A program made the position numbers and the translations under genes. This document shows, piece after piece, positions 45,801-57,800 of a stretch of 64,000 nucleotides of DNA. This DNA comes from Chromobotia macracanthus (taxonomy: Eukaryota; Chordata; Actinopteri; Cypriniformes; Botiidae): the NCBI GenBank assembly GCA_036877525.1, contig JAZGTH010000075.1:69501-133500 (forward strand), read 5' to 3'. Below the pieces are notes generated by a model. It did not search any database, was not told the origin of the DNA, and saw only the letters and a list, made by a program, of their open reading frames with translations. The first letter of the stretch is position 1. Each line of letters begins with the position of its first letter.

Positions 45801-48413
45801 ATGTCTGACGTCAGAAGATGTGGAACATACTTGAATAAGTCATATAGACAATTCTTATCATATGCTCTTGATCATCACCTGATGTTCTCCTGATCATCTC
45901 CTGAACATCTACTGATAATTTCCTAAACATCCTTTGATCATCTCCTTAACACATCCTGATCATCTCCTGATAGCGTGTGTGTGTGTGCGTGCGTGCGTGT
46001 GTCCAGGGGATTGGATCAATGTATGGAGAACCTTCTCTCTGCAACAGATCACTAAACCATCAGTGACTTATAAACTGTAACCTTTTTATAGCCTTATAAG
46101 CTGTAACCTTTTTTGTACAATGCAGTATTTACACAGTCTTCTGTTGTTCTGTTCTGTACAGTCTTTCAACCCATGTCCAGTTAAGTAAAATGTAAAGAGT
46201 TAACTGTCAGGTGGAACTTCAGGTTTACATAAGAAAACTCCACCCACATGAGGGACGTCAGAGCTGACTGTCAGTTATTTAAACTGATTTCCTGTGTGTG
46301 CTGCAGCTGAATATCTGATGTAAATGCTTATTCTTCTGCTAATGGAATGATCAGATATTTTATTATCTGCTCATTAGAGATGTTTAAAGGTGAGAAAGAT
46401 TGTTAGAGATTAATTTAAATAATCAGCTTACTGCCTTCCAACATGCCAACATTACTGCCCTCCAGAGTTTGTGTGTGTGTGTAAGTGACATATTTGTCAG
46501 ATATGGTAACCCATGCCTGAAATTTGACCTCATTTAACCATCACTGGTGAGGAGTGAGCACACACTGCAAGTCGTGAACACACACCTGGAGCAGCGGGCA
46601 GCACACTACTGCGCCCGGGGAGCAATCAAGGGTTATGTGCCTTGCTCAAGGGCACTCCTGTTGCTACCTGGCAGTGCTGGAATCGAACCAGCAACTTTCT
46701 GATCACAAGCCCAACTCACAACTGCCCCGTTGTGTGTGTGTGTTTTAAATCTCTCAGTTCCGCTGAACTTTGCCAATTCCACAGTTTTACATTAATTAAA
46801 TTGTCTAAATAATAAAACGCACTGTACCACACTGTGGTAAATGATGCTTGAATAAAACATGAGCATTAAAATGAGGCTCATGTTTATTTGTTTAAACACC
46901 TTCAAGTCTGTGAGACTTTGCTAATATAGTGAAACAAACGTGTGTGATGATGAATAATTCTTCAAAGTATCCACACATCAGATCTTTGAAATGTGGGTTA
47001 ATTCTTTGGTTAGTGATTCTATGTTCATTTCAAGTCAGTGGTCCGAGGAAGTGTCTCGTGTGCGCCCTCTGCTGGAGAGCACAGACATATTACAGTCTTA
47101 ATGAATTGCACCCTCAAGAGATTAAGTCACGTCACAAAGTCACGTGATGATGTTTATATCTACTATTCCAGGTAGACTCTGAATTTTGGCTTTGCCTTAC
47201 AGTTTTGTTCCTCTGCTATGATAAATTTTTGCATTGTAACGTTCTTTATTTCTTTTGGAAATAAAGTCACTTTGGAAAAAACTAAATGCGTGTGTATGTG
47301 TCTGTGTACGTGTGTGTGTGTTTCTGGGTGTGAATGTGTCTATGTGTGTGTCTGTCTGTGTGTGTGTCAGCCGAGGCTCTGGATGTTGGGGAGTATCTGG
47401 AAATTTCTGGAGTCGTGAGGTCTCAAGCCGGACGTTATGAGTGTAAAGCCAGTAATGATGTATCTGCTCCAGATGTTAAATACGTCAATGTGATTGTCAA
47501 CTGTAAGTACAAGATGTTTGATGTATGTTTGATGAGTGTTTACGTATATAATGTCTATAGACATGTGTTGTGAGAGCAAAATCTCCTGCGTTTGTTAGAT
47601 GCGCCATATATAAAGGATGTGCGGAATTCAGAAACTCCCGTCGGTCAGGCTGGAATTCTGCACTGTGAGGCTTCAGCTGTCCCACAGCCGGAGTTTGAGT
47701 GGTACAGAGATGATCGCAGGTTCATACAACTCATCATAGACCTTCAGAAGCTTTGAGTGTTTTATACCTTTAAAACTCAGATAAAGAGTATGAAACAAAA
47801 AGCAATAATTAAGTAAATTGAAAACTGTTTCCAAAATGAGTATTTAAATGACATGACAAATAAACCTGAGCACCATAAATCTGCTGGTTGGTCCTGCAAG
47901 TGGTTCATGATCTCACCTGATGTTTCTTCTTCCCTCTTTGTTCCTCAGACTGTCCAGTTCTCCAAGCCTCAGTATTCAGATTAGCGGATCACGGACGCTG
48001 CTGGTGGTCGCAAACGTTACAGAGGAAGATTATGGAAATTACACATGTGTCGCCACCAACAGGCTGGGCTTCCACAATGCCAGTCTGTTTCTTTATAGTG
48101 AGAAACACACCTCACACTAGTGTTATGGTTCTAAAACTAAAGTCATATATTAATCAATGTAATAGAATCTACAGGACACTTGGACTGCAGTTCACACTTC
48201 AACCACCAGATGTCACAATTTACATCATTTCTAAAACTCAGATAAAGATGAAGATCTCTGTACAGATCTCTGTATATCTGTCATCTATTTGTCTAATCTC
48301 TCTCTCTGTCTCAAACAGAACCTGGCACTGGGCGGGACACCAACAGTTCTGACTGCATGTGTCAATCATTCTGGCTCCTCCTGGGTGTGGTCTTTGCTCT
48401 TTTTAAGTGTTAA
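34751..48413 (+). CDS. lsamp: Limbic system-associated membrane protein-like IgLON (exons 2-7)
   Basis: The coding exons join in phase: 34751-34983, 44802-44927, 47371-47502, 47599-47719, 47949-48097, 48319-48413 (TAA). Together they encode about 284 residues; with a missing signal-peptide exon the total fits the family length of about 340. Three Ig domains are seen: Ig1 (CYVDD..VAWLNRS..IIFAG..KWSLDPRVEL..DEGPYTC), Ig2 (ITVNEGSNVTLTC..GRYECKASNDV) and Ig3 (GILHCEASAVP..FEWYRDD..EEDYGNYTC). A hydrophobic tail ending FKC fits a GPI-attachment signal. IgLONs are neuronal surface proteins, GPI-anchored, that pair with each other in synapse and axon guidance. KWSLDPRVE, LEYSLRIQKVDV, NEGSNVTL and the terminal KC favour LSAMP over NEGR1, OPCML, NTM or IGLON5. 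The tail-to-tail gap43 neighbour, as in mammals, supports this strongly. Exon 1 was not found in the window. Confidence 0.88.
35360..41480. repeat. 6.1-kb TG-rich minisatellite filling lsamp-like intron 2
   Basis: About 100 units of 45-65 bp. Each has the core TTTGTAGAATTTGTGTGTG, then TGAGCAGTGTTGTGTGTTTG, followed by one of two spacers: GTGTTTATGTG or TTTTTATTCTTTTATTGTTG. A block at about 36,750-37,855 recurs at about 38,046-39,150 (offset exactly 1296 bp), differing at only a few sites such as 36,956/38,252 and 37,370/38,666, so higher-order duplication is recent. Irregular units with long T runs occur at 39,205-39,250 and 40,340-40,410. On the lsamp sense strand the array is UG-rich and repeats TTTGTAG, a 3'-splice-site-like end. 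Many overlapping open frames rich in Cys, Val and Phe arise only from the absence of stops in the unit. Confidence 0.97.
41481..42799 (+). other. lsamp-like intron 2, unique part
   Basis: No exon signal. Open frames up to 136 codons overlap the array edge on the minus strand and have no family resemblance. A (GT)n run lies at 42,584-42,615. Confidence 0.5.
42800..43075. repeat. GA-rich minisatellite (AAGYCTGCTGAGAGAG type)
   Basis: Units of AATAAAGTCTGCTGAG or AGTAAAGCCTCTGCTCAG separated by GA runs of variable length. Strongly purine-rich on the + strand. Each unit includes AATAAAG, so the array repeats a polyadenylation-signal hexamer several times. Confidence 0.9.
43165..43399 (+). pseudogene. 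LINE reverse-transcriptase fragment
   Basis: The + strand frame contains DYLCLKLSISGGFGLAVNAL followed by KEKVRW, which resembles the YLGL..AVNALKEKAR block found in the reverse transcriptases of fish L1/Tx1-clade LINEs. Flanking blocks of the RT are missing, so this is a decayed fragment. Assignment is from remembered family pattern, not a search. Confidence 0.45.
43411..43588 (-). mobile_element. SINE-like interspersed repeat, copy 2
   Basis: AGTGAAGTGAAAGTGACATA at the left. The middle has CATTTAACCCATCACTGGTG and CCGGAGCAGTGGGCAG. At the right is a tRNA-like head on the minus strand (GGGGCAGTTGTAGCCTAC, then GGTTGGTTCGATTC). It lacks the central GCGCCCGGGGAGC block of copy 3, and it is inserted between two LINE fragments. 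Confidence 0.7.
43590..43985 (-). pseudogene. L1/Tx1-type LINE ORF2 C-terminal fragment
   Basis: On the minus strand, 43,798-43,983 encodes EPLVYNPALKLDINSVSLRN, then KVGHLASVDGWMSAETLAHK and LGIRSI. This matches the pattern of the region after the RT in fish L1/Tx1 LINEs (..NP.., a ..GH.. block, then ..LGIRS). Further coding-like sequence continues to about 43,590 in shifted frames with stops, so the copy is dead. Confidence 0.5.
43990..44801 (+). other. End of lsamp-like intron 2
   Basis: AT-rich, no exon. Ends with the acceptor TTTCTGTCCCTCAG at 44,801. Confidence 0.6.
44802..44927 (+). CDS. lsamp: lsamp-like exon 3 (Ig2, first half)
   Basis: CCCTCAG|TT and CATCAG|GTGAGA borders. Encodes VPANIYKVSEDITVNEGSNV, TLTCLANGRPDP and SITWRLLNPS, including the first Ig2 cysteine and tryptophan. 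The G|TT codon joins exon 2 to give Val. Confidence 0.93.
46481..46728 (-). mobile_element. SINE-like interspersed repeat, copy 3 (longest)
   Basis: The most complete copy in the window: GTAAGTGACATATTTGTCAG, CATCACTGGTGAGGAGTGAG, GCGCCCGGGGAGCAATC, TGCCTTGCTCAAGGGCACTC, and at the right end a tRNA-like part (minus strand GGTTCGATTCCAGC). It lies in lsamp-like intron 3. Confidence 0.72.
47371..47502 (+). CDS. lsamp: lsamp-like exon 4 (Ig2, second half)
   Basis: Acceptor TGTGTGTCAG|CC and donor AACT|GTAAGT. Encodes EALDVGEYLEISGVVRSQAG, then RYECKASNDVSAPDVKYVNV, with the second Ig2 cysteine. The acceptor is preceded by a TG-rich tract (47,290-47,370) rather than a clean pyrimidine tract. Confidence 0.93.
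47599..47719 (+). CDS. lsamp: lsamp-like exon 5 (Ig3, first half)
   Basis: Begins after TTTGTTAG and ends CGCAG|GTTCAT. Encodes APYIKDVRNSETPVGQAGIL, then HCEASAVPQPEFEWYRDDR. The intron before it is only 96 bp. The donor GTTCAT is a weak match to consensus. Confidence 0.88.
47949..48097 (+). CDS. lsamp: lsamp-like exon 6 (Ig3, second half)
   Basis: Acceptor TTCCTCAG|A and donor TATA|GTGAGA. Encodes LSSSPSLSIQISGSRTLLVV, ANVTEEDYGNYTCVATNRLG and FHNASLFLY. N-glycosylation sites NVT, NYT and NAS are seen. 149 bp. Confidence 0.92.
48319..48413 (+). CDS. lsamp: lsamp-like exon 7 (GPI signal, stop)
   Basis: Acceptor TCAAACAG|AA. Encodes PGTGRDTNSSDCMCQ followed by a hydrophobic FWLLLGVVFALF and the terminal KC, then TAA at 48,411-48,413. 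A short polar stretch with Asn/Ser/Asp before a hydrophobic end is what a GPI transamidase needs; NSS or SSD are likely omega sites. Confidence 0.9.
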
Positions 48414-50868
48414 TGTTCAGCGGAGATGCTTTTAACACAGTTCATCGTCTCGGGCGGTTTCCATCCCTCCATCCATCCATCTATCTTCGCTCACCGTTAC
48501 CCAGCAGAACTTTGACTTATTATCAGGAAAAAAGACCTGGAGGGGGAGGTGCTGTTTTTAAGTACTGAATATTGTCATAGTAACTGGGTCAAACACTGAC
48601 TGACTCCTGTCTGTCTTTTCTGGATGTTTCTCTCACACCTGACAGTTTGAGTGTATGGGATTTCTCCACAGAAACCGGAGTGAAATTGTCACCAGGCAGG
48701 TTCCTGTCAAACGCGAGCGTCACTCATCTACAAATGCTGAAAATAGCTGTTTATGTCTTTTCGTTTTCTTGTAAAATCCAATACTTGTTAAATAGCATCA
48801 AGAATCATTTTAATACCATTTCATTGCAGTTAATACAGTGTTGCCAAAGGGTAAAAAGATAAACACGTGGTTTAGTTTCTGGTTTAGTAGCCAAATTCCC
48901 AAATTATAAAATCTCAAATAACAGTATTAGTTTCACACTGCTGTTACGTCATAAAAACACGGAATAGGAAAGTGTGTCTGTGCATAGTTCAAACACTCAT
49001 TTTGTGTTGGTCAAACCTCAGTGTTTTTATAATTGAATGTAAAATGTCAAAGCTTGAATATTTTAACAAAGTTTAAACAGACTATCCGCCAGTCAGATAT
49101 CAGACCCCCCCCACCCCCCTAACATCAGCAGCCCATCCCATGAAAATCAGACCCAGGCTGAATCATTTTCTTTAATGATTTTGTGAGAAAATCTGTGGAA
49201 TTTAAAATTTTAATGGATTTAAATATGATAAAAAAGAATATCCTGTAATTACATTGGTAGCTGAAGGCATATGATCAAATTAACCTTAATATTTATTAAA
49301 CAAACAAGGGGTGGTTTACAGTGTTAGGCTACATTGTAAACAATCTGTGATGGCCTGCCTAGAACCTTAATGCCTCCAACATCCAAAACTCGTTCTTTAC
49401 CTCCCAATACTTCCACCGAAATAGAAACTCCTGCTGACCTGAAGACTTCTCCTGTATCTCTGATAGTCAGAGCTCAGCAGATCTAGTGCTGTGAAATCAT
49501 CATCACTCTGGACGACAGGTACGACGCTAATGAATGCTTTAGTCACCTGTAACCTGTTCTCTGTAAATATATATTTTTTAAATCAAATGTCCTCATGTGT
49601 GAATGAAATTTAATCATAAGTTTAGGTTTCTTATTAGTGAACATAGTTAATTATCTGTGGCGCTTTGATGCTTCCTGTATGAAAATGAAATTAGAATCTA
49701 AACCTTTTTAATACGAATAATTTACACAATATTTAAAGATCTTAGTCTACAATTACATTTATGTTTGAAAGGCTGCACTATTCTTATAGAGAGAGGGAGA
49801 TTGGTCATTTCTGTTAGCTATACGAATATTAATTGTACAGAAATGACCCGAAGACACTTACTGCCAAAACAATCTATCCCATAATATAAAAAGCCATTAT
49901 GTAATACAGAGTAATTCTCCACAACCACACTGAGAACCACACACACACTTTTGTTTTAAAACTTTTAACTGTGAATAGATTGTTTTGGTTAACTAGTATT
50001 GAACAGCTGTAAATGAAGGTCTGTCAGTGAGATTCTCGGGACAGCACTCACAACCAATAAGCTTTTAGTGTGTGAGCTCTGACGCTGTATTTGGGTGAAA
50101 TCACACTCAGGCATCTGGATTTAAAGGGCTCGTTACGCATCTTTGGCTCTTCTGCCTGTGTGGATCGATCTCACTGGAGTGAGTGAGTGAGTGAGAGTGT
50201 GTGTGTGTGTGTGTGTGTGTGTAACCATGACAGTTACTGAAACTCAAGAGACTACTGAGAGGTTAACTTTAATGTCACCTTGTTTAGTGTCTTTGTGTTT
50301 GTCAATTTTAATTTTTTGCTCAGAATCACTGATACAGAATCTCTGATCAGTTTTATGTCCTCAAAGCAATTTTCTAACAGTATTTACTCTAGTTATTACA
50401 GTCAGTTTTTTTAACCCTTCTACACTGTTAAATACTCATGAAATGTTTAAAATGGAAATAAAGTCAATGTATTTGAAAATGTTAAATTAAAACTGATTAT
50501 GGCGAAGAAAATGATCAATTCATGTAACAAGCAAATAAAGGAGTATAAAGATTAGCTCACTTTAAAGTGTTGTATCTGTATTTTGTCAAGTACCAGAATT
50601 CAGGTTTGTCAGGGTAGGCAATTTTTCAAAAAAACTTTTGTTACGCTAGCTGACAATTTTCACATCCTGATAGCAGTCACTAAGTGGTTTAAATAAAATG
50701 TACATCCAGCCGCAATGCAATGATATGATAGCGTATCATCAAAGGTCATTAGGGCGAAACAAAGAGCAACAATGAATTACATTGTGCGACGCATCCTGTC
50801 TGCCATTAGTGTTATAATGTGGGATTAACAAAAAAAACTAGTCACGACTGAAGTAGTTTTTATTAAAA
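48414..50868 (+). other. lsamp-like 3' UTR and intergenic sequence
   Basis: No further coding sequence. AATAAA hexamers on the + strand at 50,457-50,462 and 50,534-50,539 are candidate polyadenylation signals for a long 3' UTR; the true end is unknown. GT run at 50,195-50,222. Confidence 0.4.

Positions 50869-50921
<53 letters not shown>
50869..50921. repeat. (TA)n microsatellite between convergent genes
   Basis: TATATA run of about 50 bases lying between the presumed 3' ends of the lsamp-like gene and gap43. Confidence 0.96.
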
Positions 50922-51269
50922 GGTTAATAAAATGACACTAAGATGCTAAAATGTAACTTCCCTTAATGTAAAATTTTGATATAGTCAAAACAATTTCATT
51001 GTTTTGTTATTCAATCATTTAATAGTACCACAATTTATTATAATTCTAAATGATGCTGGAGATCAACTGCTCAGATACACTGACATCAGAACCTAACCCT
51101 ACACACAGCAGTTCATTTAGTGTTTACCAAACAAACTTACATGCGTGTTATTATTAAATGTCTAGTACCAAACAGGCAAATTGCATAACAGATTCAAATG
51201 GAAACTGTTTTCTGGTTTTCTCAAACTCAATGACAAATACACAAGCTGTGACGATAATTGGCACATTTC

Positions 51270-51275
51270 TTTATT
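51270..51275 (-). terminator. Putative gap43 polyadenylation signal
   Basis: TTTATT on the + strand, i.e. AATAAA on the minus strand (context GAAATAAAGAAATG), about 525 bp below the gap43 stop codon. It is the first canonical hexamer I found downstream on that strand. Cleavage would fall around 51,245-51,260. Confidence 0.5.
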
Positions 51276-51800
51276 TCAAAAAGAGACATAAACCATTTTC
51301 CATGATTTTACTCAGATTCAAACCTCACATTTCACTCAAAGACTAATGCCTTTTTAGATTTTCTCAATTATTATAACATGTGCAGCAGTTTTTCCAATTA
51401 AAGTTCATAACAACACCAAGGACATTAGAAGAAGTCACATGTATTAGTTTGGTGAGTGTGAAGGTTCCCGTCCCTGGAGGAAGTTCTCATGCAATAAGCT
51501 CCGAAAGAGCACAGGTACTACAGTAAAAAAGTTAAACGTGTGTGTAACTATAGGAAACCAATGGTGAGAGAGGCTGGGCATTTATGAAAGATCAAGGTAT
51601 GTGTCCTTTGGTGACATCTGCGATGGTACAAGGAGGTATCCAGAGGCCCTCCACGTCCTGCTGAGATTGCATTTGAAAACTCCCTCCAAATCCGAAAATC
51701 ATTGCCACACCAAAAATAGAGAACAAACATAAAACAGACTGTCTTAATCAGATAAAAGAGCAGCCTGTGAATTATTTCATGATTTTACGTTACTGGTGAT

Positions 51801-51865
51801 TTAATTGTTTCCCTCTGTGGCAGCATCTGAAAGCTCTTCTGCTGGTTTGGACTCTTCAGCAGCTT
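51801..51865 (-). CDS. gap43: gap43 exon 3 (C-terminus)
   Basis: Minus-strand acceptor GTTTCTTCACAG|AA. With the last G of exon 2 it gives Glu, then AAEESKPAEELSDAATEGNN and TAA (51,801-51,803). Composition matches the acidic tail of exon 2. Confidence 0.85.
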
Positions 51866-54800
51866 CTGTGAAGAAACAGTCAAACTTTCACTCGACCTTC
51901 ATAAAGACAGCGTCAATTAAACTACTGATTTGTAAAATAAACGGAACCATTAAGAAGGAATCATTATTAATATCGGTCCTTCATCCTTTTGTAATCCACA
52001 AAAGTTTAATGCATGTGCCAGAAACGTATGATTGGTTGCAATTGTGGTAAAATCAGGCAGTTCAGATGGAGCTTCTACATAAGAGATTTTAAGGTTTGGA
52101 TCAAACTCTAATGACACTTTGAAAAATGTGGAGCATCTGACCAGGAAAATGGATGTAGACCCTGACATACACACACACACATTCACCACATAACAATCAC
52201 ACTGTTAGTCTCTAAAGCATCACATTTAATTTAATGGATGGTGGGTTTGACTTTGTGTAGGGTAAGAGAGATTATTACAATCAGCTCTCAATTCAGTAAT
52301 ATGCTGCTTGTCTAATTTCTCATTTTTTTCTGTTAAGCTTTGGTGCACTTTTTTCCCCTCAATCAGGCCTTTGAATTGGACAGTTATTTTAGCATCTTAC
52401 CAGCAGAGGGCGCTCTGACCTAAAGCAGATATGCCTGTAAGGAGGGGTTAGCGTTAATATCTGAAACATCTCACACACCTTTTTTGTCTATTTGGTCTCT
52501 TTCCTGGTTCTCAGAGGCATCAGGCATATCGGCATGTTTGGCTTCCTCTTCCTCGTTCTGTGCATTCATCTCTTCAGCAGGTTTTTCATCTGCCTCTGTG
52601 GACAATTCTTTAGGCTTTTCCACTTCCTGTGGCTGATCCGGGACTTCCTCTTTAGCAGGCGTATCTGAGAGTGTAGGAGCAGCAGCATTCGGCGGAGCTT
52701 CCACAGCAGGTGAGTTGGGCTGCTCAGCCACAGGACTTTTAGCTGATTTGCTTTCTTCTGCTGTTTCAGTGGAAACTTCAGATGGTTTCTCAGATGGAGA
52801 CACTTGCTCCTGCATCTCTTCACCCTGTGCAGACTCATCTGGAGCAGTGCCGTTTTCTTCCTCTTTCTCTCCATCTTTCATTTTTTTCCGGGTGATGTGT
52901 CCCCGAAAACTGGCCTGGATCTTGGTGGCAGCCTTGTGGGTATTATCTTCGGGTTTGGTTCCATCCTGCTTGATCTCGTGGTCAGGTTCTTCATTCTTCT
53001 CAACCTGAGAAACAGAAAACACCATCAATATTCATGTACGAATTACATACAAACTCTGTTCACCTCATGTGACCCAAACACAGTTGTTCCTATTTATATT
53101 ACATTATTATATATTTATAAGTATTTCTGCACGTATCTGAGCTGAAGCCTAGTGTTTTTGTTTATATACAAGAGCAAATCTCAGTTTCTTGTCCACCAAG
53201 TGACACTTTTTTGATGTTTAGATTGACTCATGGGAGACTGAGATGAGAAAAGTTTGTTTGGCGTTTCAGTGAGATGAGGCTACTCAGTTCTGTTAATTTG
53301 TGTAGCATTTTTCACAATCCATATTGTTCCAAAGCAGCAAAATTATTTCCTGACAAATTCCAGCCGAAAGGTGTGCAAAACAATTTCACTATGATGCTTA
53401 ACATGACAAAAAATACAAAAGCAGAAAACCTCAAAATCAAATCAATAATAATGATAATAATAATAAAATGGCCTGATAATGATATTCTGTTCAGGCATCT
53501 GACCACTCTATCATTATGTGCTAATGGTCATTAAATAAAAACACATTTTATACTGATAGAAACTTTAGGAGGTTCAATCGATTCAGGAACTGCAAGCAAC
53601 CAATAATCTGTGAATGTGGAACAGTGAGCTCTGAGGGATATTTGTCTGCTACAACTGCAAAATTAAATGCATCTCAGTGCCGAGCGAGTTTCCTGGGCTG
53701 TATGACATGAAGCTCCACAGGTGAGCAGCAGATATTTGCAGTGTCTGTTTTTAACACTGTTTAATAAACAGAGTATGAATTTGCATGATATCATTCACAT
53801 CTTTTTCTATGATCTGCTTTCACCCCAGTGACAGTTAAGCTTAGGGTTCGACATTCATTCTTGCTGTTTTTCTAACAGTTGTTAGGTGTTAGGGTTTTTT
53901 ATAGGGAATTTAGTTATATAATTTTTGTACAAATCATATATTTAGTGTTAGGGTTAGATAATACCCAACCTGATATGATGGGGAAACATTTCAGATTTAT
54001 CAAAACAGATATGACCAAAGAACTGTTCAATATATTTTTCCTTTTTTTACTAAATATAGTGGATAATAAAATTATTATTATTAATTACTGATATTGTTTC
54101 ATTTCCGTCCACTGATGAACTTACATTTACACATTTGGCAGACACGTTTATCCAAAGCAACACAGTGCATTCAAGCTAAACAATTTATCTGGACTTCTTT
54201 CCTGGGAATTGAACCCACAATCTTTGCACTGCAAACGCAATGCTCTACCAACTAAGCTACAATTTTTTGGCTTGTATTAAAGTGATACACATTTGTCATG
54301 GACTGGTAGTCACTGTGAAGAGAGGAAGACAGCTGGATGTCTCGCTCTCTATCAGTGATGAACAAAGATTTGAGTTAGCATGCAGAAACACAACTGAATC
54401 ATCTACACATCTATGTTCAGCTTCACAGAATCAAACCGTCAATGTTTCTGCTCTAAACAAGGACAACTCATCAACTCTGTGATATATTTTTTATAAAATA
54501 TATTTAATATTACTCTGCCAATATTAAATATATCGAACCCTAATACTAAGTATCAACATAACATTCAATGAAACCAAAGAGGAGAATATCAGAAGAGTGA
54601 AAGATGAGAACTATCTGATGATAAGTGTAAGTAATAAGTATTTGGGATTAAATATTTACCTTGTTTACCACAGACCAGGAGTGTAAAGTGTCTAAGCAAA
54701 AAAGCAAACATAAAAGAAATTGCATAAAATAAAGTGACAAATAATGCATGACAAATACATTCATATAAAAGTTAATCATAAGACGCTTTAAGGAGAAAAT

Positions 54801-57800
54801 AAAATCAGACACTAAAGTAAAATATATTTATTAATTAAAAAAATTTGTACTTTATATATACAAATATTTTAAAAATGATGATCAGTGTAAATGCTGTTTT
54901 AATCAAAAATAAAGCAACATCACACAAACAGAACAGAGAGAGAGGGAGACAGCAAAGCAGAGTTTAATAAGCTTGTCGTCTTCAAACTCATTTCCTTCTT
55001 CATTGTCTCCTGCATGAAATTACAGTTTATGCTGAATTTAATATAATTAACTGATTGTATGCATCTTTGAACATTTGCATATTTTACACACATACACACA
55101 TATGCATCTTTTTTAAGGGCATTACGACAGGAAACATTTGCTCTGCACAGTGCTTGAGATCACACCTGTTGCTCAGGTAGACTGTGCGTGCGTGTGCGTG
55201 CGTGCGTGTGCGTGCGTGTGCGTGCGGTCAGTCTCACGAGTCATTCGTGAGTCACAATTACGCCATGACATCATTACTTTAGCTGATCTCTGAGCCAACC
55301 TCATTACCAATAGCAAATTAAAGTTGAGATTCAACATTCAAACATTCATTTGAATTAACAATTTCAGAGTGTTTAGCTGATTAGAATTGTTTGTTGTTTC
55401 AGTAAGAGATGTGACCATGTTCTACAATATAGTTAAGGTTTGGCATTGTTATACACAATCACAACATAAAGCAATAAATCACGGCACAAATATTTCACAG
55501 GTAATAACACCAGCTGTCACTTTAGCCTTAAGACTGCTCATTCAAAATGGTGTTGCAGTCACACTGTATAAATGCTCAAGACAATGACCAATCATAGCAC
55601 AGATCATTAACAGAGGGCGTGTCCAGTGGACAAGACAGACATGATTCACACTGAATCCACACACAAGACCTTCACCACACATATTGTCTGTCTGTCACAA
55701 ATATTAATCTGAGGTTAAATTGTTCCACTGTGGTTGTAAATTTTGGTTTGTGGGGTTCAAAAGACACACTAAGACAAAGGCCCAGAAGCTTTGATGTGAC
55801 CAGGGAGTCCATATAACCTCAATAAATGGCAAAATATTAAAGATTTTAAAGAAACTACATTGATCCCACAGGGTACAGCCGACTGCATCACACAACTGAC
55901 AGATCACAGTTCTTATTCAGAGAGAGAATAGTGGATATTGTGTGAATATATCTGCACACAGTCTGGCAGCATTTGTGCAAAGAGCCACACCTTAAAAACA
56001 CACACACACACACACACCCAAAACCCACGACACACACACACACACACACCCAAACCCACGACACACACACACCCAAACCCACGACACACACACACGCAAA
56101 ACCCACGACACACACACACGCAAAACCCACGACACACACACACGCAAAACCCACGACACACACACACGCAAAACCCACGACACACACACACACACACACA
56201 CGCAAAACCCACGACACACACACACGCAAAACCCACGACACACACACACACGCAAAACCCACGACACACACACACGCAAAACCCACGACACACACACACA
56301 CGCAAAACCCACGACACACACACACGCAAAAACCCACGACACACACACACACGCAAAACCCACGACACACACACACACACCCAAAACCACACACACACAC
56401 ACACACACGCAAAACCCACGACACACACACACACGCAAAACCCACGACACACACACACACACACGCAAAACCCACCACACACACACACACACGCAAAACC
56501 CACGACACACACACACGCAAAACCCACGACACACACACACACACCCAAAACCCACACACACACACGCAAAACCCACGACACACACACGCAAAACCCACGA
56601 CACACACACACAAAACCCACGACACACACACAAAACCCACGACACACACACACAAACCCACGACACACACACACACACACGCAAAACCCACGACACACAC
56701 ACGCAAAACCCACGACACACACACACACACGCAAAACCCACGACACACACACGCAAAACCCACGACACACACACACACACACGCAAAACCCACGACACAC
56801 ACACACACACACGCAAAACCCACGACACACACACACACACGCAAAACCCACGACACACACACACACACGCAAAACCCACGACACACACACACCCACACAA
56901 AACCCACGACACACACACACCACACAAAACCCACGACACACACACACACAAGACCCACGACACACACACCACACAAGACCCACGACACACACACACCCAA
57001 GACCCACGACACACACACACACAAACGTACACAACCCACGACACACACACACACACAAACAAACCCACGAGACACACACACACATATACACACAAAACCC
57101 ACGAGACACAAACACAACACACACACGTACACAACCGACGACACACACACAAACAAAAAAACACACGACACACACACACACGAACAAACCCACGAGACAC
57201 ACACACAACACACACACGTACACAACCGACGACACACACACACGACACACACACACACACATACACACAAAACCCACGAGACAAACACACACACATACAC
57301 ACAAAACCCACGAGACACACACACACAACACACACACGTACACAACCGACGACACACACACACACAAACAAACCCACGAGACACACACACACACGAACAA
57401 ACCCACGAGACACACACACAACACACACACGTACGTACACAACCGACGACACACACACAAACACACGACACACACACACGACACACGCGCGCGCTCCGAA
57501 ACCCACCAGTGATCGAAACGCCTGAAAATCTTTAGGTCGCGGTTTTAATAAATATTAAAACATAATATTTGTATATAATAATAAATCTGCAGTTTTCATA
57601 AATATTCACGCATCATTAATATTCATACTGACGTCAGAAATGCGCCTGTTTCACTGTCACAAGGTGGGTGAGAGAGAGAGAGAGCCACACCCTTCATCCT
57701 CTTCATCTGTCTGTCGTTCTCTTTCTGGTGTGTGTCTGTCAGTTTCTCTTTCAATATGTCTGCAGCATCTTTACAGTGAAAACAGGCAAAACTACAGTAC

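Noticed and set aside
52566..53145. Open frames on both strands overlapping gap43 exon 2
   Set aside because: They are shadows in other frames of the acidic GAP-43 coding sequence.
55888..57535. Open frames of about 500 codons in several frames on both strands (Thr/His-rich on +, Cys/Val-rich on -)
   Set aside because: CA/GT repeats have no stops in most frames; simultaneous openness in several frames of both strands marks low complexity, and the segment sits inside gap43 intron 1.
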